Origin: Rubrivivax sp. | GTDB lineage: Bacteria > Pseudomonadota > Gammaproteobacteria > Burkholderiales > Burkholderiaceae_C | Length of the DNA: 45,722 nucleotides | Direction of reading: 5' to 3' | Assembly: GCA_027487905.1 (NCBI GenBank) | Contig: JAIYCR010000024.1 | Location: forward strand, 1 to 45,722 | Shown here: positions 1 through 9,242 of the stretch, piece by piece | Position numbering within the stretch: position 1 is the stretch's first letter | Layout of the letters: each line of letters opens with the position of its first letter | Notes under the pieces: model-generated | Database searches by the model: none | What the model was told of the DNA's origin: nothing | The model's input: only the letters and a program-made list of their open reading frames with translations | Program-made: the position numbers and the translations under genes

Positions 1-621
1 ATCCGGGTGGGCCTGCCGTTTGCGCCGCTGATGAGCCGGCGCATGAGCAGCGAAGGCCTGCTGACGCCGCGGGGCCTGGCCCCCGAGCGCTATGACGAGA
101 GCACCCGCGTGGCGGTGCGCGACCCGCGGCAGTACGCCGTCCGCCTGGGCCCGGCCTTCGTCCAGATGGCCGACGGCCGCTCGCTGCCCGCGCCGGTGGG
201 CGTGCAGGACACGGCCAGCCAGTTCATCCAGCTGGCCTACCGCTTCTCCACCGAGCCCGGGCTGCTGCAGCCGGGCCGAACCGTGGAACTGCCGCTGGCG
301 CTGCCCCGACGGCTTGACATCTGGACCTACGACGTGGTCGGACCGGAGCTGCTGCACACGCCCTTCGGCACCATCGAGGCGGTCCACCTTCGTCCTCGGC
401 CGGTGGCCCGCGCCGGCGAGGTGCTGCGCGCGGAGATCTGGTTCGCGCCCCGCTTGCGCCACCTGCCGGTGCGCATCCGCGTCGAGCAGGGGCCGGAGGT
501 CTTCGTCGACCTGATGATCGACCGCCTGCCCGATGTCCTGGCGCCGGTCGTGCCAGCGGCGCGGGTGCCGCCCCCGGCGCCGCCGCCGGGATCCGGCCTC
601 AGCCCAGAGGCAGCTCGATGA
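1..621 (+). CDS. DUF3108 domain protein, 3' part (5' end outside window)
   Basis: The reading frame is open from the first base, so the true start lies upstream of the window; the visible 206 codons are the C-terminal part. The fragment resembles the DUF3108 family of exported Burkholderiales proteins: alternating beta-strand sequence, a segment around residues 95-160 with the typical pattern '[13 protein letters not shown]' followed by an '[15 protein letters not shown]' block, and a Pro/Ala-rich tail. The family is predicted to fold as a periplasmic beta-barrel-like domain; its function is not known. The end overlaps by 23 bases the end of the convergent gene on the minus strand. No signal peptide can be judged because the N-terminus is missing. 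Confidence 0.75.
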   Translation: MRVGLPFAPLMSRRMSSEGLLTPRGLAPERYDESTRVAVRDPRQYAVRLGPAFVQMADGRSLPAPVGVQDTASQFIQLAYRFSTEPGLLQPGRTVELPLALPRRLDIWTYDVVGPELLHTPFGTIEAVHLRPRPVARAGEVLRAEIWFAPRLRHLPVRIRVEQGPEVFVDLMIDRLPDVLAPVVPAARVPPPAPPPGSGLSPEAAR

Positions 622-1126
622 ACTGGGCGCGGAAGGCGTTGGCCGTGGCGTTGCCGTTCATCTGACGCAGCAAGGCTTCGGCTTTCTCCAGCGCCCCTCC
701 GAGGTCCAGCGGGGAGCGAGCCGACTCGATGCGCAAGGCGGCGCCCTCGGCCGCCGGCCCCAGCCGGTCGGTCAGGAAGCGGACGGCCTGGCGCTTGCGG
801 TCGGCCAGCGCCTGGCGCGGGTCGGCCGGCGCGGCAGGGGGCGGCGGGGGCATGGCTGCGGCGGGGGCAGCGGCCGGTGCCGCGGTGGTCGGCGCCGCCC
901 GGGGCTGGCCGCGAGGGTCGGAGACCGAGACCACCTCGATGTAGCCCCCGCCCAGCAGCGCCTCGACGGTGGCGTCGAAATCGCCCGCGACCATGCCGCG
1001 CAGTTGCTCGTCGCTGCGTTGCCCGTCGATGACGATCAAGGCGCTGCGAAGACGCGGGAGCAGCCGGTTGGCCCGGGTCTCGATCTCGTTGCGGCCCTTG
1101 TCGGTCTTTCGGTACACGGTGGCCAT
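599..1126 (-). CDS. conserved hypothetical protein with Pro/Ala-rich linker
   Basis: This is a 175-residue protein that I do not recognise as a named family. It has two parts. Residues 1-70 are charged and helical, with a pattern that could be a small winged-helix-like domain (basic N-terminus, then '[10 protein letters not shown]'). Residues 75-105 are a low-complexity Ala/Pro linker, and residues 105-175 form a second helical segment. No signal peptide or membrane segment is visible, so it is probably cytoplasmic. The ATG at 1124-1126 has no strong ribosome binding site, but the frame and codon use look genuine. It converges with the DUF3108 gene, and the two ends overlap by 23 bases. No function is proposed. 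Confidence 0.7.
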   Translation of the reverse strand: MATVYRKTDKGRNEIETRANRLLPRLRSALIVIDGQRSDEQLRGMVAGDFDATVEALLGGGYIEVVSVSDPRGQPRAAPTTAAPAAAPAAAMPPPPPAAPADPRQALADRKRQAVRFLTDRLGPAAEGAALRIESARSPLDLGGALEKAEALLRQMNGNATANAFRAQFIELPLG

Positions 1127-1303
1127 GGGTCGGCAGGACAGGCGGAAGAAGCCGGCAGGTTAACGCGCAGCCCCCGCGAACGGGGTGTTGCCTGCCGTGA
1201 ACTGCGTCAGCATCGGGGTGACGGCGCGTCGTGCACGCCCGGGGGGACGCTGGCCGCCCAGGGTGCCTATAGTGCCGGTCGGACCTGCCGACGGAGACAC
1301 CCC

Positions 1304-2092
1304 ATGACCTACGAGAACCTCATCATCAGCCTGCACGGCAATGGCGAGCGTCGCACCGCGCTCATCACCCTGAACCGGCCCAAGCAGCTCAATGCGCTGA
1401 ACGATGCGCTGATGGACGAACTGGGCGCCGCCCTGGTCGGCTTCGATGCCGATCCGGCCATCGGCTGCGTGGTCATCACCGGCAGCGAACGTGCCTTCGC
1501 CGCCGGCGCGGACATCGCGGCCATGCAGCCCAAGACCTTCGAGCAGGTCTACCGCGAGGACTTCATCACCCGCAACTGGGAGACCCTGCGCCGCGTGCGC
1601 AAGCCGGTGATCGCCGCGGTGGCCGGCTTCGCGCTGGGCGGTGGTTGCGAGCTGGCCATGATGTGCGACTTCATCATCGCCGCGGACTCCGCCCGCTTCG
1701 GCCAGCCCGAGATCAAGATCGGCATCATCCCCGGCGCGGGCGGCACGCAACGCCTGCCGCGCTCGATCGGCAAGAGTAAGGCCATGGACCTGGTGCTCAC
1801 CTCGCGGACGATGGACGCGGCCGAGGCGGAGCGCTGCGGTCTCGTCAGCCGGGTGGTGCCCGCTGCCGAACTGCTGGAGGTGGCCCTGGCTGCCGCGCAG
1901 ACCATCTGCGAGTTCAGCGGACCCAGCGTGATGATGGCCAAGGAAGCGGTGAACCGCGCCTTCGAAAGCCCGCTCGCCGACGGTCTGATGGTCGAGCGCC
2001 GGCTCTTTCACTCGCTGTTCGCCACCGAGGACCAGAAGGAGGGCATGGCCGCCTTCCTGGAAAAGCGCAAGCCGACCTTCCGGCAGCGCTGA
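1304..2092 (+). CDS. enoyl-CoA hydratase
   Basis: This 262-residue crotonase-fold protein adds water across the double bond of trans-2-enoyl-CoA in fatty acid beta-oxidation. Both catalytic glutamates of the family are present: Glu116 in the GGGCELAM block and Glu136 in FGQPE, followed by the diagnostic [12 protein letters not shown] motif (about 142-154). The oxyanion-hole segment AAGADIAAM is at 66-74. Length matches the classical short-chain hydratase. The ATG at 1304 has a GGAG seven bases upstream and fits the family's N-terminus; the frame extends further upstream, but that part lies outside the homologous region and opposite another gene. It stands alone, with no other beta-oxidation gene nearby, so the exact substrate chain length cannot be told. 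Confidence 0.93.
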   Translation: MTYENLIISLHGNGERRTALITLNRPKQLNALNDALMDELGAALVGFDADPAIGCVVITGSERAFAAGADIAAMQPKTFEQVYREDFITRNWETLRRVRKPVIAAVAGFALGGGCELAMMCDFIIAADSARFGQPEIKIGIIPGAGGTQRLPRSIGKSKAMDLVLTSRTMDAAEAERCGLVSRVVPAAELLEVALAAAQTICEFSGPSVMMAKEAVNRAFESPLADGLMVERRLFHSLFATEDQKEGMAAFLEKRKPTFRQR

Positions 2093-2149
2093 GCCCGCGG
2101 GGGCCGGCCTGCGGCGGCGTCAGCCGCGTGGGCAGGCCACTACGCCGCG

Positions 2150-2749
2150 TCAGGGCTGCAGCCAGCGGCCGCTGCCCCCCTCGAAGCGGGCGCGCCGATG
2201 GCCCGCGCGGTGCAGTTCCAGCCAGTCCACTGCCGTCACGCCGGCTTCGACGACCGCGAAAGCCACATGCTCGACCGGTCGCTGACGCGGCTCGCCTGCC
2301 ACCGTGTCTTCTTCCGGCGCGGCCGTGTCGGGTGCAGCGCCCTCCAGCGGCGTGCCCGGCGGCAGCGGGGACAGGTAGTCCTGGGCCGAGGGCGACTGGC
2401 GAACCCGCTCCCAGCGCGACGAGGCGGCCAGCCCTGAGGTGTGCACCGCGCAGCGCACGCTGCAGCGCAGCTGCCAGCCCAGCGCGGGCGACCACATCAC
2501 CAGCACCGCCTGCGGCCGCTCGGCCAGCTGGCTTCGCTTGGCCGAGCGGGCGTCGGTGTAGAAGACGAGCCGCCGCTCGTCGAGATCCACCTCGCGCAGC
2601 ACCACGGTGCGCGCATCGGGCTGGCCATCGGCCCCTGCCGTGGCCAGCACGGGGGTGCGCCAGGCGTGGTGACGGTCCACCGTGGCCCGCTGCAGCTCGC
2701 GCCACAGCGCCTCTTCGATGGCCGCAAGCCCGTTCAGGCGGTCGCGCAT
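2150..2749 (-). CDS. pyridoxamine 5'-phosphate oxidase-related FMN-binding protein
   Basis: This 199-residue protein has the split-barrel flavin-binding fold of the PNPOx family. The core is at about 30-100, where 'RTPVLATAG..GQPDARTVVLREVD' and 'LVFYTDARSAKRSQLAERP' match the FMN-phosphate binding strands and loop (Arg and Ser/Lys contacts). The C-terminal part (100-199) is divergent from true PdxH, includes an acidic Pro-rich insert at about 125-160, and lacks the full PNPOx C-terminal dimerisation motif. It therefore looks like an Alr4036-type or general flavin-binding relative rather than the vitamin B6 enzyme itself. It follows lysS by 36 bases on the same strand and is probably cotranscribed with it. 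The substrate is unknown. Confidence 0.8.
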   Translation of the reverse strand: MRDRLNGLAAIEEALWRELQRATVDRHHAWRTPVLATAGADGQPDARTVVLREVDLDERRLVFYTDARSAKRSQLAERPQAVLVMWSPALGWQLRCSVRCAVHTSGLAASSRWERVRQSPSAQDYLSPLPPGTPLEGAAPDTAAPEEDTVAGEPRQRPVEHVAFAVVEAGVTAVDWLELHRAGHRRARFEGGSGRWLQP

Positions 2750-2785
2750 GTCGCGTCTGCGGCCGGGGGTGCGGTGCAGCGCCGT

Positions 2786-4357
2786 TCAGCCGCCTTCGCG
2801 GCGCAGCGCCGGGAAGAGGATGACGTCGCGGATGCTGGGGCTGTCGGTGATGAGCATCACCAGCCGGTCGATGCCGATGCCGCAGCCGCCGGTGGGCGGC
2901 ATGCCCACTTCCAGCGCGCGGATGAAGTCCGCGTCGTAGTACATCGCCTCCTCGTCGCCCGCGGCCTTATTCGCCACCTGGGCGTGGAAGCGAGCGGCCT
3001 GGTCCTCGGCGTCGTTGAGCTCGGAAAAGCCATTGGCGATCTCCCGGCCGGTGATGAAGAGCTCGAAGCGCTCGGTGATGGACGGGTCGGCGTCGCTGGC
3101 GCGCGCCAGCGGCGACACCTCCACCGGGTAGTCGACGATGTAGGTGGGCTGCCACAGCTGGCTCTCCACCGTGGCCTCGAAGAGGCCGAACTGCAGTTCG
3201 GCCAGCGTCCAGTGCGGGGGCGCTTCCTCCCCGGCGGCCACGATGCGCTCGCGCAGCAGCGCCGCGTCGCAGGCCTGCTCGGCCGACAGGCCCGCGTACT
3301 TCACCAGCGAGTCGCGCACCGACAGGCTCTCGAAGGGCTGCTCCAGGTCCACTGTGCGGCCGCCGTAGCTCAGCACCGCGCTGCCGGTGGCCGCGCGCGC
3401 GGCGTGGCGCAGCACCTCCTCGGTGTAGTCCATCAGGTCGCGGTGGTTCCAGTAGGCCGCGTAGAACTCCATCATCGTGAACTCGGGGTTGTGGCGAACG
3501 CTCACCCCCTCGTTGCGGAAGTTGCGGTTGATCTCGAACACCCGCTCGAAGCCGCCGACGATCAGCCGCTTCAGGTACAGCTCGGGCGCGATGCGCAGGA
3601 ACATCTGCTGGTCCAGCGCGTTGTGGTGCGTGGTGAAGGGCCGTGCGTTCGCACCGCCCGGGATGGGGTGCAGCATGGGCGTCTCCACCTCCAGGAACTG
3701 GTGCTCGACCATGAACTGGCGGATGGAGCTCACGGCCTTGCTGCGCGCCACGAAGCGCTCGCGCGCGCCGTCGTCGGTGATCAGATCCACGTAGCGCTGG
3801 CGCACCTTCTGCTCGGCATCGGCCATGCCGTGGAACTTGTCGGGCAGGGGCCGCAGGCTCTTGGTGAGCAGGCGCAGACCGCTCAGGCGCACCGACAGCT
3901 CGCCGGCGCGGGTCTTGAAGAGCGTGCCTTCGGCGGCCACGATGTCGCCGAGGTCCAGGTGCTTGAAGCCTTCGTAGGCGGCCTCGCCCAGGGCGTCGCG
4001 GGTGGCGAAGAGCTGGATGCGGCCGGTGGCGTCCTGCAGGGTGCCGAAGCTCGCCTTGCCCATCACGCGCTTGAGCATCAAGCGGCCGGCCAGGCTCACC
4101 GCGACGGCCTCGGGCTCGAGTTCCTCGTTCGACTTCGCATCGTGCAGGCGACGCAGCTCGAGCGCACGGTGCTGCGGCTTGAAGTCGTTGGGGAAGACGG
4201 CGCGGCCTTCGGCGGTGGCGGCGGCGCGCAGGCCGGCGAGCTTGTCCCGGCGCTCGGCCACCAGCTTGTTCTCGTCCAGTGCGGGGGCACCGGCCTGCGG
4301 CGCGGCGGCCTGCGCCGCAGCGGTGGCTTCAGGAACGGGGCGGGCCGTGTCGGTCAT
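2786..4357 (-). CDS. lysS: lysyl-tRNA synthetase, class II
   Basis: LysS charges tRNA-Lys with lysine using ATP. The protein is 523 residues long from the chosen start. An N-terminal Ala-rich segment of about 30 residues precedes the anticodon-binding OB fold (about 87-165, '[15 protein letters not shown]'). The class II catalytic core follows, with motif 2 around '[14 protein letters not shown]' and motif 3 near the C-terminus ('[10 protein letters not shown]', then 'SIRDVILFP'). The ATG at 4355-4357 was chosen because the family's N-terminus begins near it; an upstream in-frame start at 4423 would add 22 unrelated residues. It is transcribed away from the acyltransferase gene, and the PNPOx-like gene lies just downstream. 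Confidence 0.97.
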   Translation of the reverse strand: MTDTARPVPEATAAAQAAAPQAGAPALDENKLVAERRDKLAGLRAAATAEGRAVFPNDFKPQHRALELRRLHDAKSNEELEPEAVAVSLAGRLMLKRVMGKASFGTLQDATGRIQLFATRDALGEAAYEGFKHLDLGDIVAAEGTLFKTRAGELSVRLSGLRLLTKSLRPLPDKFHGMADAEQKVRQRYVDLITDDGARERFVARSKAVSSIRQFMVEHQFLEVETPMLHPIPGGANARPFTTHHNALDQQMFLRIAPELYLKRLIVGGFERVFEINRNFRNEGVSVRHNPEFTMMEFYAAYWNHRDLMDYTEEVLRHAARAATGSAVLSYGGRTVDLEQPFESLSVRDSLVKYAGLSAEQACDAALLRERIVAAGEEAPPHWTLAELQFGLFEATVESQLWQPTYIVDYPVEVSPLARASDADPSITERFELFITGREIANGFSELNDAEDQAARFHAQVANKAAGDEEAMYYDADFIRALEVGMPPTGGCGIGIDRLVMLITDSPSIRDVILFPALRREGG

Positions 4358-4517
4358 GGTTTTCAAGGGGGGCGGGCCGCAGCTTGGGGTGTCGGTCAGC
4401 GCCGGCATGAACGCTCGCCACACCGGGCCGGTGAAGGGGGGGTGATTCTAGGCGGCGGCACCAGGGACAATGCCGGGGCTGCCCCGACCTGAAGAAGCCA
4501 CCACCCGAGCGCCCGGC

Positions 4518-5177
4518 ATGTCCATCGGATTGCGGATCTGGATCAATCGCGCCCGCCGCGCACTGCTGGACCTGCTGGCCTTTCGCATCGTGTTCGGCGA
4601 GGCGGCGCCGCAGGGCAGCCACCATGCGCTCACGCGGCTGTCGCCCAGCACCTGCATCGAGCACCCGCCCGGCCTGCAGCTGGGCGACCATGTCTTCATC
4701 GGGCACTTCAACTACATCGAGGCCCTGCACGGGGTGCGCATCGACGAGGGGGTGCAGATCACCAACTACGTCAGCATCCTCAGCCACAGCTCGCACCGCA
4801 GCCTGCGCCTGATGGGGCGCGCCTATGCCGTGACGCCGCCGGCGGGCCGGGTCGGGTTCATCGAGGGGCCGGTGCACATCGGGGCCTACAGCTTCATCGG
4901 GCCGCACACCACCATCGAGGCCAACACCCGCATCGGGCGGGGCTGCCTCGTGGCTTCGCACAGCCGGGTCCGGGGCGACTTCCCCGATTTCGCCGTCATC
5001 GCGGGAAGCCCGGCCGTCGTCGTGGGCGACACCCGGGAGGACGACGAGCGCTGGTTGCAGGCCCATCCGCAATGGCGGCCCCACTACGAAGCCTGGGCCG
5101 GCGACGCCGCAGCCGCGGCCCCGGCCACTGCTCAGATGCCGCCTGCCGGCCGGGAGGGCGAGGGCCGTTCCGGCTGA
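4518..5177 (+). CDS. hexapeptide-repeat acyltransferase (LpxA-like fold)
   Basis: This is a 219-residue protein with a left-handed beta-helix made of imperfect hexapeptide repeats from about residue 55 to 170 ('LGDHVFIGHFNYIEAL', 'VHIGAYSFIGPHTTIEA', 'RIGRGCLVASHSRV'). The 'VIAGSPAVVVG' turn at the end is typical of acetyltransferases of the WcaF/NodL/maltose-acetyltransferase group. These enzymes transfer an acetyl group from acetyl-CoA to a sugar hydroxyl or amine; the acceptor here is unknown. The first 40 residues are basic and hydrophobic, and the last 35 are Ala/Pro-rich and probably disordered. The ATG at 4518 was preferred to one at 4470 because homology begins near it. It is a single gene with no polysaccharide cluster around it. 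Confidence 0.82.
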   Translation: MSIGLRIWINRARRALLDLLAFRIVFGEAAPQGSHHALTRLSPSTCIEHPPGLQLGDHVFIGHFNYIEALHGVRIDEGVQITNYVSILSHSSHRSLRLMGRAYAVTPPAGRVGFIEGPVHIGAYSFIGPHTTIEANTRIGRGCLVASHSRVRGDFPDFAVIAGSPAVVVGDTREDDERWLQAHPQWRPHYEAWAGDAAAAAPATAQMPPAGREGEGRSG

Positions 5178-5247
5178 GCGACGGTGAACAGGGGGGGTGA
5201 CCCGGCGGTGAGGGCCGCAACCGCCACCGCCATCGCCATCGCCAGTG

Positions 5248-6570
5248 TCAGCGGGTGGTCGTGCTGCGGCCGGTGCGGGCAGCCTCCAGCGCGCGTCCCT
5301 CGAAGACGCCCGCCGGCAGGCGGGCCGACCCCGAGCGCAGTTCGCGCTTGACCATCAGGTCGGCCAGCAGCGGGTTGTGCTGGCGGATCTGCTCGATCAG
5401 GGGCACGGCCGATTCATCCAGCAAGTCGGAGCGCACCAGCCGCGGCAGGCTCAGCAGCGGCATCACGCCAGGCAGCGGGTGGTCGCTGCCGTGCAGCAGG
5501 CGGTCGTGCCAGCGCTCGTTGCGCACGATGGCGCGCCACACCTCGGGCCGCCGGTTACGCTGGAAGAGCGCGGACAGGTCACCCATCAGGCGGGGGCCGT
5601 GGTGGCCCTCATCCATCAGGCGGGCGAACAGGTCGAAGGCCGGCACGCGGGTGCGGGACGGGCGGTCCTCGTCGTCGGCCTGGCCCAGCGAGCCGCAATG
5701 GGCCATGACCACCGTGGCCCCGCGTTCGAGCAGGTGCCGCACATGCAGCGGGTTGCCGAAGGCATCGCGCCCGGCGCCCGGCACGGCGAGCTCCTCGCCG
5801 CTGTGGACGATGAGCGGCAGACCGGCCGATGCGGCCGCCTCGGCAAAGGCAGCGCTGCGGCGGTCGCGCAGGTCGATGTTCATGGCGCTGGGCAGCCACT
5901 TGACGGCCCGGGCACCGCCGTCCACCGCCCGCTGCAGCGCCTGCAGCGCATCGAGCCGGTAGGGGTGGATGGAAGCCACCCAGTCGAAGCGGTCCGCCTG
6001 CGCCGCGGCCACCGAGCGGGCGTAGTCGTCGGGCACGTGGAAGGTGGTCCGGGCGGGGTCCGGGAGCCCCTCGTCGCTGTGGGCGGAATCGAAGGCGAAG
6101 AGCCACCAGCGTGCGCCGGCCGGGAAATCGCGGGCGAGCCGCTGCAGCCGCTCGACATAGGCCCGGTCCACCGAGGGCGCCTGCGGGCCCACGCAGGAGG
6201 CATTGAGGATGCCGCGGCGGCGCAGCACCTCCAGCGGATGCCACCACTGCGTGAGGCTCGGGTGGATGGTGCAACCGCTGCCGGCGTCGCCAGTGCCCAG
6301 CAGGTGGGCGTGGGTGTCGACCAGGCGCGTCGCGTCCAGCCCCTCGAAGGCGGCCTGCACCCTTTCGTGCCGGGCCAGGGACTCCGGCAAGGGCCCCAGG
6401 CAGGGGTTGAGCCAGGGCGCGCGCAGGCGGGCGGCCTCTTCCGGCTCGGACGCCTTGGCGGCGTCCGACAGGCCCAGCCCGCTGAACAATCCTGCGCCCA
6501 GCGCCGCACAGCAGCCCTGCAGCAGGTGGCGGCGGCGCGGGCTCGGGGACTGGAGGTGGGGCTTGTCCAT
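5248..6570 (-). CDS. Tat-exported amidohydrolase family protein
   Basis: This 440-residue protein belongs to the amidohydrolase_2 TIM-barrel metal hydrolases. The N-terminus carries a twin-arginine signal: SPRRRHLLQG at 9-18, a hydrophobic stretch to about 35, and a probable cleavage site after AKA at 38-40. Metal ligands are visible as H87 and H89 in DTHAHL, a His in LPLIVHSGEE, a His in VVMAHCG and an Asp in LLHGSDHPLPG; the Lys in 'AVKWLPSAMNI' may bridge metals. The likely location is the periplasm with a mono- or dinuclear metal centre folded in the cytoplasm before export. The substrate is unknown. It is transcribed divergently from the exonuclease I gene and has no partner genes. Confidence 0.85.
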   Translation of the reverse strand: MDKPHLQSPSPRRRHLLQGCCAALGAGLFSGLGLSDAAKASEPEEAARLRAPWLNPCLGPLPESLARHERVQAAFEGLDATRLVDTHAHLLGTGDAGSGCTIHPSLTQWWHPLEVLRRRGILNASCVGPQAPSVDRAYVERLQRLARDFPAGARWWLFAFDSAHSDEGLPDPARTTFHVPDDYARSVAAAQADRFDWVASIHPYRLDALQALQRAVDGGARAVKWLPSAMNIDLRDRRSAAFAEAAASAGLPLIVHSGEELAVPGAGRDAFGNPLHVRHLLERGATVVMAHCGSLGQADDEDRPSRTRVPAFDLFARLMDEGHHGPRLMGDLSALFQRNRRPEVWRAIVRNERWHDRLLHGSDHPLPGVMPLLSLPRLVRSDLLDESAVPLIEQIRQHNPLLADLMVKRELRSGSARLPAGVFEGRALEAARTGRSTTTR

Positions 6571-6653
6571 CGGGGTTGGGGCGGGGACGCGGCATTGTGG
6601 TCCCGGGTGGACGCGCCCGCCCGCCCCCGGCGGCCGTGCGCTATCGTGCCGCC

Positions 6654-8123
6654 GTGACCACGCCGCCGACCCCCACCTTCTTCTGGCACGACTACGAGAC
6701 CTTCGGGGCTGAGCCGCGACGGTCCCGGCCGGCGCAGTTCGCCGGAGTGCGCACCGATGCCGAGCTCAACGAGATCGACGAGCCGGTGATGATCCATTGC
6801 CGTCCCGCCCCCGATTTCCTGCCCGACCCGGGCAGCGTGCTGATCACCGGCATCACGCCGCAGCAGGCGCTGCAGCGCGGGCTGAGCGAACGCGAGTTCG
6901 CACTGGCCATCGAACGCGAACTCGCCCGGCCCGGCACCATCGGCGTGGGCTACAACAGCATCCGCTTCGACGATGAGGTCACCCGGTTCCTGCTGTGGCG
7001 CAACCTGGCCGACCCCTATGCCCGCGAGTGGCAGAACCACTGCGGCCGCTGGGACCTGATCGACGTGGTGCGCCTGACCTGGGCGCTCAGGCCCGATGGC
7101 ATCCAGTGGCCGGTGCACGAGAGCGGGGAGTGGGCAGGGCGGGTGTCCTTTCGCCTGGAACACCTGACGCGGGCGAACGGCATCGCCCACGAGGGCGCTC
7201 ACGATGCGCTGGCCGACGTGCGTGCCACGCTGGGCCTGGCGCGGCTGATCCGGCGGCAGCAGCCGCGGCTGTGGGACTTCTGCCTGAAACTGCACCGCAA
7301 GGACGGGGTGAAGGCCCAGATCGCCAGCGGCCGGCCCTTCCTGCACCTGTCCAGCCAGTACCCGCTCGAGCGGGGCCGCCTGGCCATCGTGTGGGCGCTC
7401 GCGCCCCACCCCCGCAATGCCAACGAGGTGATCGTCTGGGACCTCGCCGAAGACCCCCGCCAGTTGCTTGAACTGGACGCGGCGACCCTGCGCCGGCGGC
7501 TCTTCACCAAGGCGGATTCGCTGCCTCCAGGCGAGACGCGGCTGCCGATGAAGACGCTGCACCTGAACCGCTCGCCGATGGTGGCCAGCGACTTGCGCGT
7601 GCTGCAAGGGCCGGCGGCCCGCTTCGGCCTGGACCTGCAGCGGGCGCTGGCCCATGCCGAGCATGCGCCCTCCGTTGGCGCGGCCCTGCAGGGGCTGTGG
7701 CCCGAGGTCTACCTCAAGCCCGACGCCGCCGACGCGCTGCCGGTGGATGTGGACGAGGACCTGTATGGCGGCTTCCTCGGCCCCGAGGACCGCCGACAGC
7801 TGCAGCGCCTGCGCGAACTGGACGGAGTGGCTCTGGCCGGGCGCCGCCCGGCCTTCGCCGACGGTCGCCTGGAGGAGTTGTGCTTCCGCTACCGGGCGCG
7901 CAACTTCCCGGACACGCTCGATGCCGACGACCAGGCCCGCTGGCAAGCCCATCGACATGCCCGTCTCATTGAGGGCGAGGGCGGTGCGCTCACGCTGCAG
8001 GCCTATCTCGAGCGCATCGACGAGCTGGCGGAGCGCGCGATCGAAACCGACGACGAGCGGGCTCAGTCGCTGCTGGAGGCGCTGGTGGACTATGGCGAGT
8101 CGATCGCGCCGGAGTCGCCCTGA
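6654..8123 (+). CDS. sbcB: exodeoxyribonuclease I
   Basis: Exonuclease I degrades single-stranded DNA in the 3'-5' direction and acts in recombination and mismatch repair. The 489-residue product begins with the DEDD-family exonuclease motif 'FFWHDYETFG' (D13 and E15 as metal ligands). The family-specific block 'GYNSIRFDDEVTRFLLWRN' follows, then 'WDLIDVVR', 'HDALADVRAT' (third acidic motif) and the long C-terminal ExoI SH3-like and helical domains. The GTG at 6654 starts just before the conserved N-terminus; no upstream ATG fits the family. It is a single gene on the plus strand, divergent from the amidohydrolase gene with 83 bases between. Confidence 0.95.
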   Translation: MTTPPTPTFFWHDYETFGAEPRRSRPAQFAGVRTDAELNEIDEPVMIHCRPAPDFLPDPGSVLITGITPQQALQRGLSEREFALAIERELARPGTIGVGYNSIRFDDEVTRFLLWRNLADPYAREWQNHCGRWDLIDVVRLTWALRPDGIQWPVHESGEWAGRVSFRLEHLTRANGIAHEGAHDALADVRATLGLARLIRRQQPRLWDFCLKLHRKDGVKAQIASGRPFLHLSSQYPLERGRLAIVWALAPHPRNANEVIVWDLAEDPRQLLELDAATLRRRLFTKADSLPPGETRLPMKTLHLNRSPMVASDLRVLQGPAARFGLDLQRALAHAEHAPSVGAALQGLWPEVYLKPDAADALPVDVDEDLYGGFLGPEDRRQLQRLRELDGVALAGRRPAFADGRLEELCFRYRARNFPDTLDADDQARWQAHRHARLIEGEGGALTLQAYLERIDELAERAIETDDERAQSLLEALVDYGESIAPESP

Positions 8124-8158
8124 CGCGTTGACGTTCTGACGCCGAGGGGTTCAGGCGT

Positions 8159-8680
8159 TCAGGCGGGCGACGACCGCAGGCCGTAGGCCTTGCCGCCCAG
8201 GAAGAGGTACTCGGCGCGGAGCACCGCATCGCCGCGCTCGCCGGCGAAGCTGAAGCCGACCACGCCCAGGCTGCTTCCGGCCTGTATCTCCGGCACCTGC
8301 CAGGACTGCATGCGGGTCAGCGGTGCGAGCTCGACCTGCCAGATGCGGTCGCGGCGGGTGGGCAGTTGCGCGGCGGCCAGCAGCCTTGCGCCTTCCACCT
8401 GGGCCACCTGGGCCGGCACGGGCCGGGCGGCGAGGTCCCCGGGGATGCGCAGATCGGCGTCGGTTTCCAGTTCGAGTTCGACGTGCGGGTTGCGCCATTG
8501 CACCTTGCGCGCCTTGCCCGACAGCCACAGCGGGCGGTTGAGGTCGAAGCTGCTCCAGCCGTGGTGTGCCCTCGCCGGCAGGCACCAGGCACTGGCGGCG
8601 AACCCGGCGGCCAGGGCCAGGCATCGACGGCGCTCGACGAGTTCGCTCGGGCGGCAGGGCGTGTGCTCAGGGGTGCTCAT
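8159..8680 (-). CDS. exported DUF6152 family protein
   Basis: This 173-residue protein has a signal peptide of about 38 residues ('RRRCLALAAGFAASAWCLPARA'-type region, cleavage near ARA-HH). The mature protein starts with the family signature HHGWSSFDLNRPLW and continues with 'VQWRNPHVELELE'. DUF6152 proteins are small exported proteins of unknown function, probably a beta-sandwich with the N-terminal His pair exposed after cleavage; that pair might bind a metal, which is my inference. An AGGAGAGG-type ribosome binding site lies eight to nine bases ahead of the ATG. The DUF6644 membrane protein gene lies 62 bases upstream on the same strand, so they probably form an operon. Confidence 0.82.
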   Translation of the reverse strand: MSTPEHTPCRPSELVERRRCLALAAGFAASAWCLPARAHHGWSSFDLNRPLWLSGKARKVQWRNPHVELELETDADLRIPGDLAARPVPAQVAQVEGARLLAAAQLPTRRDRIWQVELAPLTRMQSWQVPEIQAGSSLGVVGFSFAGERGDAVLRAEYLFLGGKAYGLRSSPA

Positions 8681-8742
8681 CGTCGGTTCCTCTCCTTGAA
8701 TGGCAGGGTCAGTGAAGGATGAACGGGCGCTCGGGCGGCGCC

Positions 8743-9162
8743 TCAGGCATAGGCGATCCAGCGGCCGCAGATGATGACACCCAGCCACAGCCCCAGCGAC
8801 AACGCGGTCTGCGCGCGGGCCCAGGCGTCCAGGCGCGCCAGCCCGCCGCGCGCGTGGAAGGCCGCTGCGTTCAGGCCCAGCAGCATCAGCAGGCCCATCT
8901 TCCAGGTGAAGCTGCGGTTGGCCAGCAGGTCCAGCGGCTGGGTGGCGAACAGGGTGAGCCCGGACAGGCCTGCCAGCGAGAAGCCCCCCACGGCCAGCAG
9001 CAGCGTGGCCCGTCCGAGCGGCTCGAGCGGCAGCTGCGCGTTCAGGCCCCAGACCCGCAACTCGAGCAGCACCAGGTTGCCCAGCAGCAGCGCGATGCCC
9101 AGGATGTGCACCACCTCCAGCGCCGGGTAGGCGATCGGGTGGGTGGCCAGGCTGCTGAACAT
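8743..9162 (-). CDS. DUF6644-like four-helix membrane protein
   Basis: This is a 139-residue integral membrane protein with four predicted transmembrane helices at roughly 11-32, 45-65, 72-95 and 115-137. An 'HPIAYPALEVVHILGIALLLG' start gives a His in the first helix, and a second short block 'NRSFTWKMGLL' lies between helices three and four. The arrangement resembles small cytochrome b-like or copper-resistance D-like four-helix proteins, but the heme or metal ligands cannot be proved by reading. An in-frame GTG at 9195 could add 11 residues; the ATG at 9162 fits the family start better. It is followed by the DUF6152 exported protein gene, so the two probably act together at the inner membrane. 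Confidence 0.75.
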   Translation of the reverse strand: MFSSLATHPIAYPALEVVHILGIALLLGNLVLLELRVWGLNAQLPLEPLGRATLLLAVGGFSLAGLSGLTLFATQPLDLLANRSFTWKMGLLMLLGLNAAAFHARGGLARLDAWARAQTALSLGLWLGVIICGRWIAYA

Positions 9163-9230
9163 GCGCCATTGTGACCAGGGCGTGGGCGAGCGCACCGGGC
9201 ATTGCCGCGCGGCTGCACCCCCCTGCTTCC

Positions 9231-9236
9231 TAGAAT
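9231..9236 (+). promoter_or_regulatory. candidate -10 box of mpl (possible leaderless start)
   Basis: TAGAAT lies six bases before the mpl ATG, so transcription would begin at or very near the start codon. No convincing -35 hexamer lies 16-18 bases upstream (a TTGCCG is 23 bases away), so this is tentative. Confidence 0.35.
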
Positions 9237-9242
9237 GACGCC

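Noticed and set aside
1268-1273. TATAGT upstream of the enoyl-CoA hydratase gene as a promoter -10 box.
   Set aside because: No -35-like sequence lies at the right distance; evidence is too weak for a feature.
4445-4450. TAGAAT (minus strand) as the lysS -10 box.
   Set aside because: The nearest TTGTCC is only 14 bases away, and at 16-17 bases the match is poor.
2441-4492. A 683-codon open frame on the plus strand opposite lysS.
   Set aside because: It has low-complexity, His/Gln/Val-rich sequence typical of antisense frames in GC-rich DNA, and lysS on the minus strand matches a known family over its length.
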